From contig CAAGJI010000090.1 in NCBI GenBank assembly GCA_900770195.1, positions 1 through 64,000 on the forward strand: 64,000 bases of DNA, in the 5' to 3' direction. Source of the stretch: Oscillospiraceae bacterium. GTDB taxonomy: Bacteria > Bacillota > Clostridia > Oscillospirales > Ruminococcaceae. The notes under the pieces were generated by a model. That model was given only the letters and a program-made list of their open reading frames with translations. It did not search any database and had not been told where the DNA came from. A program made the translations under genes and the position numbers. This document shows, piece after piece, positions 43,000 to 54,257 of this stretch (its first letter is position 1; each line of letters starts with the position of its first letter).

Positions 43000-44976
43000 A
43001 TGGATTTTAAACTTGTTTCGGATTATAGTCCTGCGGGAGATCAGCCAAAAGCCATTGCAGAACTTACAAAAGGCATAAAAGATGGAATGAAAGGTCAGAT
43101 TCTTCTTGGTGTTACAGGTTCGGGAAAAACTTATACAATTGCAAATGTTATAAAAAATGTGAATAAACCCACACTTGTACTTGCACATAACAAAATACTT
43201 GCAGCACAGCTTTGCAGTGAGTTTAAGGAATTTTTTCCTGAAAATGCTGTTGAATATTTTGTTTCATATTATGACTATTATCAGCCTGAAGCATATATTC
43301 CGAGTAAAGATGTTTATATAGCAAAAGATGCTTCTATAAATAATGAAATAGATAAAATGCGTCACTCAGCAACAGCTGCACTTGCAGAAAGAAGAGATGT
43401 TATAATTGTTGCAAGTGTATCATGTATATATTCACTTGGAAGTCCTGAAGAATATCGTTCTCTTATGGTTTCGCTTCGTCCTGGAATGGAAATGTCAAGA
43501 GAAGAACTTATAGAAAAACTTGTTGCGATTCAATATGAAAGAAATGATATTGCGTTCACACGAAACAAGTTCAGAGTTCGTGGAGATGTTGTTGAAATAT
43601 ATCCTTCAAGTTTTACTGAAAAGGCGATAAGGGTTGAGTTTTTCGGCGATGAAATAGACAGAATAAGCGAATTTGCAACTTTAACAGGAGAAGTTACAGG
43701 TGTTTTACAGCATGCAGCAATTTTTCCTGCATCACATTATATTGTTGGCGATGAAAAAATGGAATCTGCACTTATCGAAATCCAGACTGAAATGGAACAG
43801 CAGATTGAATATTTCAAAAGCCAGAATAAGCTGATAGAGGCACAGCGAATAGAACAGCGTACAAGGTATGATATGGAAATGATGCGTGAAATAGGCTTTT
43901 GCAGCGGTATTGAAAATTATTCAAGAATACTTGCAGGAAAGCCCGCAGGAAGTGTGCCTTGTACACTTCTTGACCATTTTCCTGATGATTTTTTGCTTGT
44001 TGTTGATGAAAGTCACGTTTCTTTGCCACAGGTTCGTGCAATGTATGCAGGTGACAGGGCAAGAAAGGAAACACTTGTTAATTTTGGTTTCAGACTGCCG
44101 AGTGCATACGACAACAGACCGCTTAAATTTGAAGAATTTTGTTCGCATATAAATCAGGCAATTTATGTAAGTGCAACCCCCGGACCTCTTGAAAAAGAAT
44201 TTTCTTCACAAATTGTTGAACAGGTTATCAGACCGACAGGTTTGCTTGACCCTGAGATTGAAGTGCGTCCTGTTGACGGACAGATGGATGATTTATATAG
44301 CGAAATTCAGGAAAGAATTGCAAGGGATGAAAGAGTTTTAATTACAACATTAACAAAAGACCTTGCAGAACAGCTTACAGATTACCTTGATAAACTTGAT
44401 ATCAGAGTAAGATATTTACATCATAAAGTTGACACAATAAAAAGAATGGAACTTATAAGAGATTTAAGACTTGGCGTTTTTGACGTTCTTGTGGGAATAA
44501 ATCTTTTAAGAGAAGGTCTTGATATTCCTGAAGTTTCACTTATTGCAATTCTTGATGCAGACAAAGAAGGATTTTTAAGAAGCGAAACATCTCTTATACA
44601 GACAATAGGACGTGCTGCAAGAAATGCAGACGGTAAAGTTATTATGTATGCTGATAATGTTACAGGTTCAATGGAAAGGGCAATAGAAGAAACTTTAAGA
44701 AGAAGAACCCTCCAGATAGAATTTAATGAAAAACACGGCATAATTCCGAAAACAATCAAAAAAGAAATAAGAGATGTTCTTGAAATAACTTCCGAACAAA
44801 GCAAGGAAGAAAAGAAGAAAGAAAAGGAAAAAATAAAACAAATGTCGCCTGATGAAGTTCAGGCTGTGATAGATTCGCTTACTGAAAAAATGCTTATGGC
44901 ATCTCAGGAAATGAACTATGAACAGGCACTTGTTTACCGTGATAAAATAGCAGAACTGAAAGGTTTAGTCAAATGA
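43000..44976 (+). CDS. uvrB: Excinuclease ABC subunit B
   Basis: A 658-residue helicase-like damage-verification subunit of nucleotide excision repair. Walker A is [10 protein letters not shown]. The beta-hairpin region ([15 protein letters not shown]) is intact, as are DESHVSLPQ and the C-terminal QTIGRAARN motif. The C-terminal UVR domain that contacts UvrC ends the protein ([13 protein letters not shown]). It overlaps uvrA by 4 bp (ATGA), so the two are translationally coupled. Confidence 0.97.
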   Translation: MDFKLVSDYSPAGDQPKAIAELTKGIKDGMKGQILLGVTGSGKTYTIANVIKNVNKPTLVLAHNKILAAQLCSEFKEFFPENAVEYFVSYYDYYQPEAYIPSKDVYIAKDASINNEIDKMRHSATAALAERRDVIIVASVSCIYSLGSPEEYRSLMVSLRPGMEMSREELIEKLVAIQYERNDIAFTRNKFRVRGDVVEIYPSSFTEKAIRVEFFGDEIDRISEFATLTGEVTGVLQHAAIFPASHYIVGDEKMESALIEIQTEMEQQIEYFKSQNKLIEAQRIEQRTRYDMEMMREIGFCSGIENYSRILAGKPAGSVPCTLLDHFPDDFLLVVDESHVSLPQVRAMYAGDRARKETLVNFGFRLPSAYDNRPLKFEEFCSHINQAIYVSATPGPLEKEFSSQIVEQVIRPTGLLDPEIEVRPVDGQMDDLYSEIQERIARDERVLITTLTKDLAEQLTDYLDKLDIRVRYLHHKVDTIKRMELIRDLRLGVFDVLVGINLLREGLDIPEVSLIAILDADKEGFLRSETSLIQTIGRAARNADGKVIMYADNVTGSMERAIEETLRRRTLQIEFNEKHGIIPKTIKKEIRDVLEITSEQSKEEKKKEKEKIKQMSPDEVQAVIDSLTEKMLMASQEMNYEQALVYRDKIAELKGLVK

Positions 44977-47804
44977 ATGATAAAATAATTATCAAGGGTG
45001 CAAGGGAACATAATTTAAAAAACTGCAACGTTGAAATTCCAAGAAATAAGCTTGTTGTTATGACAGGTCTTTCAGGTTCGGGAAAATCATCTCTTGCATT
45101 TGATACAATATACGCAGACGGTCAGAGAAGGTATTTAGAGAGTCTTTCGTCGTATGCAAGACAATTTCTCGGACAAATGGAAAAACCTGATGTAGACAGC
45201 ATAGAGGGATTGTCACCGTCTATTTCAATAGACCAGAAAACAACTTCAAAAAATCCAAGGTCAACAGTCGGAACGGTAACGGAAATATACGACTATCTAA
45301 GACTTCTTTATGCAAGAATAGGTGTGCCTCATTGCCCTGTGTGCGGCCGTGAGATAAAGCATCAGTCAATTGATGAAATAGTTGACTCGGTTATGAAACT
45401 TGAAACAGGAACAAAAATACAGCTTCTCGCACCTATCGTGCGTGGCAGAAAAGGACAGTATGTCAAAGAACTTGAAAATGCAAGAAAATCGGGTTATGTC
45501 AGAGTAAGAATTGACGGAATAATTTATGATTTATCTGAAAAAATCGAAATAGATAAAAATAAAAAACATAACATTGAAATAGTGGTTGACAGACTTGTTA
45601 TCAAAGACAGCATTCGTTCAAGATTAACCGACAGCATAGAAACAGTTTTTTCTGTTTCGGGAAATATTCTTATAGTTGCAGTTTCAGATGGTGAAGATAT
45701 GATGTTTTCGCAGAGTTATGCCTGCCCTGAACATAATATCAATATAGAAGAATTAACTCCGAGAATGTTTTCGTTCAACAATCCTTTTGGTGCATGTCCT
45801 GCTTGTGCAGGTCTTGGAATGACTGAATCGATTGATGAAGATATGGTAGTACCCGATAAAAATTTAAGCATTGCAGAGGGCGGAATAAATGCATCAGGTT
45901 TCAATACGCTTGAAAAAGATTCCTATGCAATGATGTATTATAATGCCATTGCAAAAGAATTTGATGTGGATTTAAATACGCCTATAAAAGACCTTCCAAA
46001 AGAAAAACTTGATTTGTTTTTATACGGTACAGGCGACCACAAAATGAAAATAAATACACCTGCATCTTTTGGAGGCGGATATTACAACGGAACTTTTGAA
46101 GGCGTTATACCAAATATGGAAAGACGCTATCACAGCGACAGAGAAACTCAGAAAAAGCATCTTGTAAAATATTTTACGGAAAATAAATGCAGAGTCTGCA
46201 AGGGAAACAGACTTAAAAAAGAAAGTCTTTCTGTTACTGTGAACGGCAAAAATATTATTGAAGCAACTGAAATGCCGATAACGGAATGCAAGGAATTTTT
46301 CAGTTCAATTGAACTTACCGAAAAGGAAAAAGTAATTGCCAAACCTATTTTAAAGGAAATAAAAGCAAGACTTACATTTCTTGAAAATGTTGGACTTGAA
46401 TATCTTTCTCTTTCAAGAAAATCGGGAACGTTGTCGGGAGGAGAAAGCCAGAGAATAAGACTTGCAACACAGATAGGTTCTTATCTTATGGGCGTGCTTT
46501 ATATACTTGATGAACCGAGTATAGGGCTTCACCAGAGGGATAACGACAAACTTATTGCAACGCTGAAACAGCTTCGTGACACAGGTAATACTTTAATCGT
46601 TGTTGAACATGATAAAGACACAATAATGGCAGCGGATTATGTTGTTGATGTCGGACCAGGGGCAGGTGTAAACGGCGGAAATATTATTTATTCGGGCGAT
46701 GTAAAAGGGTTGCTTGAATGCAAAGAATCGATAACAGGCAAATATTTAAGCGGTGAACTTGAAATTGAACTCCCTGAAAAAAGAAGAACAGGAAACGGAA
46801 AATATCTGTCTGTCAAAGGTGCATATGCAAATAATTTAAAGAATATAAATGTTGATATACCGCTTGGCGAAATTGTTTGTGTTACAGGAGTTTCAGGTTC
46901 AGGAAAATCTTCTCTTGTAAATGAAGTTATATATAAATATCTTTCAGTAAAACTAAATAAGGCACAAACAAAATACGGCAATTTTAAAGAAATCAAGGGA
47001 ACGGAAAATCTTGATAAAGTTATAAATATAGACCAGTCACCGATAGGCAGAACACCACGTTCAAATCCAGCAACATATACAGGTGTTTTCAATGATATAA
47101 GAGAACTTTTTGCAAAAACAAGTGATGCAAAAGCAAAAGGTTACACGGCAGGAAGATTTTCATTTAATATCAAAGGCGGAAGATGTGAAAGCTGTACAGG
47201 TGACGGTATAATTAAAATTGAAATGAATTTTTTGCCTGATGTTTATGTTCCTTGCGATGTGTGCAAAGGAAGAAGATACAACACAGAAACTTTGTCAGTT
47301 AAATATAAAGGCAAATCAATTTATGATGTGCTTGAAATGACAGTTGATGAAGCAGTTTTGTTTTTTGAAAATATACCGAAAATCGCAAAGAAAATAAATA
47401 TGCTGAAAGAAGTCGGACTCGGATATATAAAAATAGGTCAGCCTGCCACAACGCTTTCAGGCGGTGAAGCACAGCGTGTTAAGCTTGCGGCAGAACTTCA
47501 GCGTCAGGCAACAGGAAAAACAATCTATATTCTTGATGAACCTACAACAGGACTTCACACAGCAGATGTCCATATGCTTGTTTCAGTGCTTGAAAAACTT
47601 GCAGATAAGGGCAATACAATTTTGCTTATCGAACATAATCTTGACGTTATAAAAATGTCTGATTATATAATAGATATAGGTCCTGAGGGCGGTGTAAACG
47701 GCGGTACAATCGTTGCATGCGGAACACCTGAAGAAATTGCAAAGTGTGAAAAATCGTATACAGGGCAGTATTTAAAGCCTTATCTTGCAAGGAAAGAAAA
47801 ATGA
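44973..47804 (+). CDS. uvrA: Excinuclease ABC subunit A
   Basis: A 943-residue dimeric ABC ATPase that finds bulky DNA damage and loads UvrB. Two ATPase halves are visible: Walker [11 protein letters not shown] near the start and [10 protein letters not shown] in the middle; signatures [12 protein letters not shown] and [12 protein letters not shown]. Zinc sites include CPVCGREI and CESCTGDG...CDVCKG. The start overlaps uvrB and the stop overlaps the next gene, both as ATGA. Confidence 0.97.
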   Translation: MNDKIIIKGAREHNLKNCNVEIPRNKLVVMTGLSGSGKSSLAFDTIYADGQRRYLESLSSYARQFLGQMEKPDVDSIEGLSPSISIDQKTTSKNPRSTVGTVTEIYDYLRLLYARIGVPHCPVCGREIKHQSIDEIVDSVMKLETGTKIQLLAPIVRGRKGQYVKELENARKSGYVRVRIDGIIYDLSEKIEIDKNKKHNIEIVVDRLVIKDSIRSRLTDSIETVFSVSGNILIVAVSDGEDMMFSQSYACPEHNINIEELTPRMFSFNNPFGACPACAGLGMTESIDEDMVVPDKNLSIAEGGINASGFNTLEKDSYAMMYYNAIAKEFDVDLNTPIKDLPKEKLDLFLYGTGDHKMKINTPASFGGGYYNGTFEGVIPNMERRYHSDRETQKKHLVKYFTENKCRVCKGNRLKKESLSVTVNGKNIIEATEMPITECKEFFSSIELTEKEKVIAKPILKEIKARLTFLENVGLEYLSLSRKSGTLSGGESQRIRLATQIGSYLMGVLYILDEPSIGLHQRDNDKLIATLKQLRDTGNTLIVVEHDKDTIMAADYVVDVGPGAGVNGGNIIYSGDVKGLLECKESITGKYLSGELEIELPEKRRTGNGKYLSVKGAYANNLKNINVDIPLGEIVCVTGVSGSGKSSLVNEVIYKYLSVKLNKAQTKYGNFKEIKGTENLDKVINIDQSPIGRTPRSNPATYTGVFNDIRELFAKTSDAKAKGYTAGRFSFNIKGGRCESCTGDGIIKIEMNFLPDVYVPCDVCKGRRYNTETLSVKYKGKSIYDVLEMTVDEAVLFFENIPKIAKKINMLKEVGLGYIKIGQPATTLSGGEAQRVKLAAELQRQATGKTIYILDEPTTGLHTADVHMLVSVLEKLADKGNTILLIEHNLDVIKMSDYIIDIGPEGGVNGGTIVACGTPEEIAKCEKSYTGQYLKPYLARKEK

Positions 47805-48736
47805 AACTGAATGAGAAATTAACAAAGAATATTTTTGTCATACCTCTTACGCTGCTTTGCTGTTTCCTTTGGGGAAGTGCATTTCCATGCATTAAAACAG
47901 GCTATAAACTTTATGAAATAGCATCAGATGATTCAGCATCGCAGCTGCTTTTTGCAGGAATAAGATTTACTCTTGCAGGAATTATGGTAATAGCAATAAA
48001 CAGTTTGATAAACAAAAAAATTATATTGCCTGAAAAGAAAAATATTGGCATTGTTATGAAAGTTTCTCTTTTTCAGACTATACTTCAATATCTGTTTTTC
48101 TATCTTGGAACAGCAAGAACATCGGGAGTAAATTCATCGATAATAGTTGCTTCAAATGTGTTTTTTTCAATGATTTTTTCAACACTTATATTTCATCAGG
48201 AAAAGCTGAAAATAAATAAAATTGCAGGCTGTATTTTAGGTTTTGCAGGTGTTGTTTTAATAATTGCAGCAGGCGGAAAAATAAGTTCTGTTATGAGTAT
48301 GAAAGGTGAAGGATTTGTGCTTATATCGGCGGTGAGTTCTTCTCTTTCAACTGTACTTATGAAAAAATACAGCAGCAAGGCAAATCCTGTTATGATAAGC
48401 GGATATCAGTTCTTTTTTGGCGGTATAATAATGGCTGTATTCGGACTTTTATTTGGTGGAAAAATAACGCATATAACGTTTTCGGGAATAATATTATTAT
48501 TTTATCTTGCGGTAATTTCATCTGTTGCATATACTTTATGGGGCGTTTTGCTAAAATATAATCCTGTTTCAAAAATTGTCGTTATGGGATTTATGAATCC
48601 TGTTTTCGGGGTATTGCTTTCAGCGATTTTTCTTGGAGAAAATAAGGAGGCTTTCGGAATATATGGAATAGCGGCATTGCTGCTTGTCTGTATCGGAATA
48701 TTTTTGGTTAACAAAGAATTTAAAAAGGAGTACTAA
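47801..48736 (+). CDS. DMT superfamily (EamA) transporter
   Basis: A 311-residue membrane protein with ten predicted helices in two EamA repeats. [14 protein letters not shown] in the first helix and [18 protein letters not shown] near the end are typical of RhaT/EamA exporters of metabolites. The substrate is unknown. It is coupled to uvrA by a 4-bp overlap, which fixes its start, and is followed directly by the MYG1-family gene. Confidence 0.9.
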   Translation: MKLNEKLTKNIFVIPLTLLCCFLWGSAFPCIKTGYKLYEIASDDSASQLLFAGIRFTLAGIMVIAINSLINKKIILPEKKNIGIVMKVSLFQTILQYLFFYLGTARTSGVNSSIIVASNVFFSMIFSTLIFHQEKLKINKIAGCILGFAGVVLIIAAGGKISSVMSMKGEGFVLISAVSSSLSTVLMKKYSSKANPVMISGYQFFFGGIIMAVFGLLFGGKITHITFSGIILLFYLAVISSVAYTLWGVLLKYNPVSKIVVMGFMNPVFGVLLSAIFLGENKEAFGIYGIAALLLVCIGIFLVNKEFKKEY

Positions 48737-49582
48737 ATGGTTTTTATCTATAAAAAAGCGTATACACACGCAGGAAGATTTCACGCAGATGATGTTTTTT
48801 CAACAGCATTTTTGAAAATATTAAATCCTGAACTTAAAGTTCAGAGAGTCATAGACCTTCCTGAAAAAATTGATTATACTGATACAATTGTTTACGATAT
48901 AGGCAGAGGAAGATTTGACCACCATCAGCCGGACAGCAGAGTAAGAGATAACGGAGTTCCTTTTGCAGCTTTCGGACTTCTTTGGGAAAGATTCGGAATG
49001 ATGATTTTCAACGATAAAAAACTTGTAAGAAAGTTTGATGAAACATTTATTCAGGGACTTGACCAGAATGACAACACAGGCGAATATCATCAGCTTGCCG
49101 CAATTATAGGCAATTTCAATCCTCTTTGGAATGAAGAAATGTCTGAAAATGAACAGTTCAACAAAGCTGTTGATTTTGCAAAAATAATTCTTGAAAGGGT
49201 ATTTGCAAAAAAACTTGCCGTTAAAGAGGGAATTGCACTTATAAAAAAAGAGTATGAAAAAAGTGATGGTGAAGTAATAATACTTGATAAATATATACCT
49301 TGGAAAAACGGTTTGCTTGATACAGAAGCAAAATTTGTTATATTCCCGTCAAACAGAGGCGGATACAATTCAGTTTCTGTTCCTGTTTCAGATACAGACA
49401 ACACACCAAGAATAAAATTCCCTGAGGAATGGGCAGGACTTGAAGGCGATGAACTTAAAAAAGTATCAGGTATGAACGGGCTTCATTTCTGTCACAGAGG
49501 CAGATTTATGATACATTCAACCGATTTTGAAACAATTAAAAAGGCAACTTACGACACACTTGAAAAATTTAAAAACAAATGA
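48737..49582 (+). CDS. MYG1 family (UPF0160) protein, DHH-like hydrolase
   Basis: A 281-residue MYG1-family protein. Metal-binding motifs are THAGRFHADDV near the N-terminus and FDHHQ at about residue 60, as in DHH-type phosphoesterases. Eukaryotic MYG1 has been described as a 3'-5' RNA exonuclease; the bacterial role is unclear. The ATG immediately follows the transporter stop, with AAGGAG inside that gene. It ends at a long hairpin. Confidence 0.88.
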   Translation: MVFIYKKAYTHAGRFHADDVFSTAFLKILNPELKVQRVIDLPEKIDYTDTIVYDIGRGRFDHHQPDSRVRDNGVPFAAFGLLWERFGMMIFNDKKLVRKFDETFIQGLDQNDNTGEYHQLAAIIGNFNPLWNEEMSENEQFNKAVDFAKIILERVFAKKLAVKEGIALIKKEYEKSDGEVIILDKYIPWKNGLLDTEAKFVIFPSNRGGYNSVSVPVSDTDNTPRIKFPEEWAGLEGDELKKVSGMNGLHFCHRGRFMIHSTDFETIKKATYDTLEKFKNK

Positions 49583-49589
49583 AATATCG

Positions 49590-49623
49590 GGCTTTCAGAG
49601 TAATTTTAATTATTCTGAAAGCC
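49590..49623 (+). terminator. Terminator hairpin after the MYG1 gene
   Basis: GGCTTTCAGA pairs with TCTGAAAGCC, and the inner A/T bases extend the stem to about 16 bp with a tiny loop. The T tract is poor (TGCTTTGTATT), so efficiency is uncertain. Confidence 0.72.
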
Positions 49624-49702
49624 TGCTTTGTATTATAGCAATTTAACAAATTTATGAAAATGATAAATTTAAAAAAAAACTATAGCTTTTTAAGTAAAAA
49701 TA

Positions 49703-49711
49703 TGTTATAAT
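49703..49711 (+). promoter_or_regulatory. Extended -10 promoter for the PHP phosphatase unit
   Basis: TGTTATAAT lies 35 bp before the start codon; no convincing -35 is seen. It probably drives the run from 49746 rightward, which has no terminator before about 60290. Confidence 0.68.
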
Positions 49712-49745
49712 GATATATAAAACAAATTTTTGGGAGAACAGGAAA

Positions 49746-50585
49746 ATGTTTACAATTGATTGCCACACACATACAAGCGTTTCGCCTGACGGAAACGGAA
49801 CAGCGGAAGAATTATATAAAAAAGCTGAAAAAATCGGTCTTAAAGCACTTGCAGTTACAGAACATTGCGAAGTAAACAGATTTTTCAGTTACGATTATTA
49901 TGGTGAAACACCACGAAATGAATTTGAAGTTTATTTTGACGGAAATATATTTGAAAATGCAATGAAAACATTATCTGAACTGAAAAAAAATCAGAGAGAT
50001 GTTATACTTTCAGCAGGAATTGAACTCGGTCAGATAAATTCAAATTATCAGCTTACAGATATAATATTAAAAGATAAAAGACTTGATTTTGTCATTGCAT
50101 CACTCCACGAACTTCTTGGAAGAGAAGATTTTGCATTTATAGACTATGCAAAAGAGGATTACAGACCTCTTCTTGATGATTATTTCAGTCAGCTTCTTGA
50201 AATAGCAGAGAGCGGAAAATATGATGTTTTAGGACATATAACGTACCCTATAAGATATATTTCGGGAGAATATGGAATAAAAGTCGATATGGAAAAATAT
50301 TATCCTGTTATAGAAAAAATTCTTGAAGCGGTTATAAAAAATGGTAAAGGAATAGAAGTAAATACATCTGGATTAAGACAAAAATACGGCAAAACTTTCC
50401 CTGATTTTGATATAATAGAAAAATACCGCAGACTTGGCGGAGAGATTATAACAATAGGTTCAGATGCACATTGCAGTGATGACCTTGCAAAAGGCACGGA
50501 CAAAGGCATTGAACTTGTGAAAAAAGCAGGATTTAAAAAAGTTTGCTGTTTTATAAAACATAAACCTGTATATTTTGATATATGA
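49746..50585 (+). CDS. PHP domain phosphatase (histidinol-phosphatase HisJ-like)
   Basis: A 279-residue metal-dependent phosphoesterase with a trinuclear PHP site: DCHTHTSVSPDG (HxH at residues 7 and 9), AVTEHCE, ASLHEL, GHITYP and IGSDAHCSDD. HisJ-type members dephosphorylate histidinol phosphate; no other histidine-biosynthesis gene is nearby, so the substrate is open. The ATG at 49746 is chosen because GGGAG and AGGA precede it and the longer frame overlaps the promoter. Confidence 0.88.
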   Translation: MFTIDCHTHTSVSPDGNGTAEELYKKAEKIGLKALAVTEHCEVNRFFSYDYYGETPRNEFEVYFDGNIFENAMKTLSELKKNQRDVILSAGIELGQINSNYQLTDIILKDKRLDFVIASLHELLGREDFAFIDYAKEDYRPLLDDYFSQLLEIAESGKYDVLGHITYPIRYISGEYGIKVDMEKYYPVIEKILEAVIKNGKGIEVNTSGLRQKYGKTFPDFDIIEKYRRLGGEIITIGSDAHCSDDLAKGTDKGIELVKKAGFKKVCCFIKHKPVYFDI

Positions 50586-50600
50586 AAGGAAATGAATGAT

Positions 50601-51080
50601 ATGAATGAAATTATAAAATTATTGCAGCAAAACGCAAGATTTTCAAATTCTCAGCTTGCTGCTATGACAGGCAAAACTGAAAAGGAAGTTGAAGCTGAAA
50701 TAAAAGAACTTGAAAACAAGGGAATAATAAAAGGTTACAGCGTTATTTTGAATGAAGATATGCTTGATACAAACCTTGTAACAGCTATTATTGAACTTAA
50801 AGTAACACCTAAAAAGAATCATGGTTTCGATCAGCTTGCACATATAATCACATCATATGCGGAAGTTGACAGCGTTTCGCTTATGTCAGGTTCTTATGAT
50901 TTATCTGTAACACTTCGTGGAAAAGGTGTAAAAGAAATATCAATGTTTGTTTCGCAATGTCTTTCAACACTTGACGGTGTTCTTTCAACAACAACTCACT
51001 TTGTTTTGAAAACATACAAAGAAAAAGGCATAATAATAGATGATGAAGAAAAAGATGAAAGGAGTATGGTTTGTCCGTGA
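50601..51080 (+). CDS. Lrp/AsnC family transcriptional regulator
   Basis: A 159-residue Lrp-type regulator: N-terminal HTH (1-50; ARFSNSQLAAMTGKTEKEVEAEI) and a C-terminal RAM ligand-binding domain (about 65-140, with SLMSGSYDLSVTLRGK). AAAGGA 10 bp upstream fits the ATG at 50601 better than the ATG at 50592. The next gene overlaps it by 10 bp and is an aminotransferase, a common pairing in which an amino acid tunes the regulator. Confidence 0.93.
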   Translation: MNEIIKLLQQNARFSNSQLAAMTGKTEKEVEAEIKELENKGIIKGYSVILNEDMLDTNLVTAIIELKVTPKKNHGFDQLAHIITSYAEVDSVSLMSGSYDLSVTLRGKGVKEISMFVSQCLSTLDGVLSTTTHFVLKTYKEKGIIIDDEEKDERSMVCP

Positions 51081-52249
51081 TGAACTACGACAGTATACTT
51101 TCTGAAAAATGCAAAAAAATGAAGCCGTCGGGTATAAGAAGATTTTTCGACCTTGCGGCAACAATGGATAATGTTATAAGTCTTGGAGTGGGAGAACCTG
51201 ACTTTTCAACTCCCTGGACTGTCAGAAAAACAGCAATTGAAACTCTTGAAAGAAAAAGAATTATATACACAGCAAATGCAGGACTTGCGGATTTAAGAAA
51301 ATCTATTTCCGATTATATTTACAAAAAAGAATCTGTAAGATATAATCCCGATGATGAAATTATTGTGACGGTAGGCGGTTCAGAGGCAATAGACCTTGCT
51401 ATAAGAAGCATAGTAAATCCCGGCGATGAGGTTATGATAGTTGAGCCTTGTTTTGTCTGTTATGCACCCCTTGTTGAACTTATGAATGGTATTCCCGTAC
51501 CTCTTGTTACAAAAGCGGAAGATAAATTCAAATTAAAAGCTGATGAACTTAAAAAGGCAATAACACCGAAAACAAAGCTTTTAATACTCCCATATCCTAA
51601 TAATCCTACAGGTGCAATAATGACAAAGGAGGACCTTGAACCGATTGCGGAAGTTTTAAAAGATACAAATATAATGGTTTTGACAGATGAAATTTATTCT
51701 GAAATGACATATGGGAGAAAACATTTTTCAATAATTTCTTTGCCCGAAATGAAAGAAAGAACTATTTATGTAAACGGATTTTCAAAAGCTTTTGCAATGA
51801 CAGGCTGGCGACTCGGCTATGTTGCAGCCCCTGAACCTGTTGCAAAACAAATGCTTAAAATACATCAGTATGGAATTATGTCATCGCCGACAGTAAGCCA
51901 ATATGCAGCAATAACAGCTTTGGAAGAGTGTGAAAATGATGTTGCGAATATGGTTTCGGAATATAATATGAGAAGAAGGTTTCTTGTTGACGGCTTCAAC
52001 AGGATAGGTCTTGAATGTTTTGAACCTGAGGGTGCATTTTATATATTCCCGTCAATAGAAAGCACAGGTTTGACAAGTGAAGAATTTTGTGAAAAACTTC
52101 TTTATGAAAAAAATGTTGCGGTTGTGCCCGGAAATGCATTTGGTGCAAGCGGTGAAGGACATATAAGAATATCATACGCATATTCATTAAAGCATCTTAC
52201 AGCAGCACTTGAAAGAATAGAAGAATTTGTTAAGGAATGCGGAAAATGA
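51071..52249 (+). CDS. Class I/II pyridoxal-phosphate aminotransferase
   Basis: A 392-residue fold-type I aminotransferase. LGVGEPDFSTP, YPNNPTGA, LTDEIY and the PLP-lysine motif GFSKAFAMTGWRLGY are present, with the substrate-binding Arg in HIRISYA. Specificity (aspartate, aromatic or other) is not determinable. AAAGGAG lies six bases before a TTG at 51071; the ATG at 51080 would be 15 bp away, so TTG is preferred. It overlaps the Lrp gene upstream and ispE downstream (ATGA). Confidence 0.92.
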   Translation: MSVMNYDSILSEKCKKMKPSGIRRFFDLAATMDNVISLGVGEPDFSTPWTVRKTAIETLERKRIIYTANAGLADLRKSISDYIYKKESVRYNPDDEIIVTVGGSEAIDLAIRSIVNPGDEVMIVEPCFVCYAPLVELMNGIPVPLVTKAEDKFKLKADELKKAITPKTKLLILPYPNNPTGAIMTKEDLEPIAEVLKDTNIMVLTDEIYSEMTYGRKHFSIISLPEMKERTIYVNGFSKAFAMTGWRLGYVAAPEPVAKQMLKIHQYGIMSSPTVSQYAAITALEECENDVANMVSEYNMRRRFLVDGFNRIGLECFEPEGAFYIFPSIESTGLTSEEFCEKLLYEKNVAVVPGNAFGASGEGHIRISYAYSLKHLTAALERIEEFVKECGK

Positions 52250-53130
52250 AAGAAATAATTTTGAAAACTCCTGCGAAAATAAATCTTATGCTTGATGTTG
52301 CAGGAAAAAGAAGAGATGGTTATCATATTATAAAAACTGTTTTTCAGACAGTATCTATTTTTGATTATATAACGATTACAGCAAGTGATTGCGGAAAAAT
52401 ATTTGGAATATCGTGCAATAAAAAGGATATTCCGTGTGATGAAAGAAATATTGTTTATAAAGCGGGAAAGGCACTTGAAAAGGCTACAGGAAAGAGTTTT
52501 ATGGACGATGTTCATTTTGCAATTGAAAAAAATATCCCGTCACAGGCAGGAATGGGAGGCGGAAGCAGTGATGCAGCCGCTGTTATGTATGGACTGAATT
52601 ATTTATTTGAACTTGGACTTACAAAAAAACAGCTTTGTGAAATAGGTGTTTCAGTAGGTGCGGACGTTCCGTTTTTCTTTGAAGGTGGAACAGCACTTGC
52701 AGAGGGAATAGGTGAAATACTTACTTCTATAAAAAATAAATTTGAAAAAATAGATCTTGTTATTGCAAAACCTGAAAAAGGAATATCAACAGCAGAGGCA
52801 TACAAGGCAGTTGATAACCTTGAAAATCCTATACTTCACCCAAGATATGAAAAGCTTGTTGCGGCACTTCAATATGCTGATATAAACGGAGTTGCATCAA
52901 ATTGCAGAAACATTTTTACAAAAGCTGCTGACATTTTTGAAGTAAATAATATTATAGCGGATTTTGCAATGTATGGTGCTTTAGGGGCAGAAATGACAGG
53001 AAGCGGAAGTGCGGTTTTCGGAATATTTGAAAACGAAATGAAAGCAAGAGAGTGCCTGAAAAAAATGAAGAATAATTATGATTTTGTTCAGGTATGTGAA
53101 GCGGTTGATTGTAAAATAGAAAAAATCTGA
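52246..53130 (+). CDS. ispE: 4-diphosphocytidyl-2-C-methyl-D-erythritol kinase
   Basis: A 294-residue GHMP kinase of the MEP isoprenoid pathway, phosphorylating CDP-ME. Diagnostic parts are KTPAKINLMLDV, RRDGYH, the GHMP ATP loop GMGGGSSDAAAVM and GADVPFF. The ATG at 52246 overlaps the aminotransferase stop as ATGA and has AAGGA at 10 bp; an ATG three codons earlier is too close to that site. Isoprenoid precursors also feed MiaA (DMAPP) encoded at 13574. Confidence 0.95.
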   Translation: MKEIILKTPAKINLMLDVAGKRRDGYHIIKTVFQTVSIFDYITITASDCGKIFGISCNKKDIPCDERNIVYKAGKALEKATGKSFMDDVHFAIEKNIPSQAGMGGGSSDAAAVMYGLNYLFELGLTKKQLCEIGVSVGADVPFFFEGGTALAEGIGEILTSIKNKFEKIDLVIAKPEKGISTAEAYKAVDNLENPILHPRYEKLVAALQYADINGVASNCRNIFTKAADIFEVNNIIADFAMYGALGAEMTGSGSAVFGIFENEMKARECLKKMKNNYDFVQVCEAVDCKIEKI

Positions 53131-53150
53131 TAAAAATAAAAGGTGTTTAT

Positions 53151-54257
53151 ATGAGAATACTTGATACTATACCAAAAAATGATGGGTTTCATATGCCTGC
53201 CGAATTTGAAAAACATCAGGGCTGTATAATGATATGGCCTGAAAGGCGTGATTCGTGGCAATATGGCGGATATGCCGCAAAAAAGGCTTTTTGTAAAGTT
53301 GCAGATGCAATTTCAGAAAGTGAAAAATTAACAATGCTTGTCAGCAGTCAGCAATACGACACAGCAAGGAGAATGCTTAGCGACAGAATACGCCTTGTTG
53401 AAATGTCAACAGACGATTCATGGGCAAGAGATGTTGCACCTACATTTGTAAAAAATGAAAAAGGTGAAGTGCGTGGAATTGACTGGGGTTTCAATGCATG
53501 GGGCGGACTTGTTGACGGACTTTATTTTCCTTGGGAAAACGACAATATGGCAGCAAGAAAAATATGCGATCTGTTTGAAAAAGATGTTTACAATGAAAGA
53601 GATTTTACATTTGAAGGCGGTTCTGTTCATTCAGATGGCGAAGGAACTATAATGGTAACAGAAAGCTGTCTGCTTTCAAAGGGAAGAAATCCTGATATGA
53701 CAAAACAGGAAATTGAAGAAAAAATACTTTCCTGCCTTGGCGGAGAAAAAGTTTTGTGGCTTCCGTATGGTATATATCTTGATGAAACAAATGAACACGT
53801 TGATAATATATGTGCATTTGTAAAGCCTGCTGAAGTGGTTCTTGCATGGACTGACGACAAAGACGACCCGCAATATGAAATGTCGCTTGCAGATTATGAA
53901 TATTTAAGTTCACAGACAGATGCAAAGGGAAGAAAAATAAAAATACACAAACTTCCGCTGCCTTCTCCTGTTTATATGAAAGAAGAGGAATGCGAAGGAC
54001 TTGACTATTTTCACGATGACCCTACAAGGACAAGCGGAGAAAGACTTGCCGCATCTTATGTGAATTTTTATATTTCAAACGGTGCAATTGTTATGCCTGC
54101 ATTTAATGATGAAAATGATAATGCGGCGGCAGATATTTTAAGAAAAATTTTTACAGACAGAAAAATTGTACAGGTTTACGCAAGGGATATTCTGATTGGC
54201 GGTGGAAATATTCATTGCATTACACAGCAAATACCATCAGAAAAGGAGAGTTTTTAA
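53151..54257 (+). CDS. aguA: Agmatine deiminase
   Basis: A 368-residue guanidino-group-modifying enzyme converting agmatine to N-carbamoylputrescine and ammonia. MIWPERRDSW, WARDVAPTF, EGGSVHSDGEGT and GGGNIHCITQQIP, with the nucleophile Cys356, are diagnostic. AguA and the next gene overlap by one base (TAATG). The arginine decarboxylase that would make agmatine is not in the window. Confidence 0.96.
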   Translation: MRILDTIPKNDGFHMPAEFEKHQGCIMIWPERRDSWQYGGYAAKKAFCKVADAISESEKLTMLVSSQQYDTARRMLSDRIRLVEMSTDDSWARDVAPTFVKNEKGEVRGIDWGFNAWGGLVDGLYFPWENDNMAARKICDLFEKDVYNERDFTFEGGSVHSDGEGTIMVTESCLLSKGRNPDMTKQEIEEKILSCLGGEKVLWLPYGIYLDETNEHVDNICAFVKPAEVVLAWTDDKDDPQYEMSLADYEYLSSQTDAKGRKIKIHKLPLPSPVYMKEEECEGLDYFHDDPTRTSGERLAASYVNFYISNGAIVMPAFNDENDNAAADILRKIFTDRKIVQVYARDILIGGGNIHCITQQIPSEKESF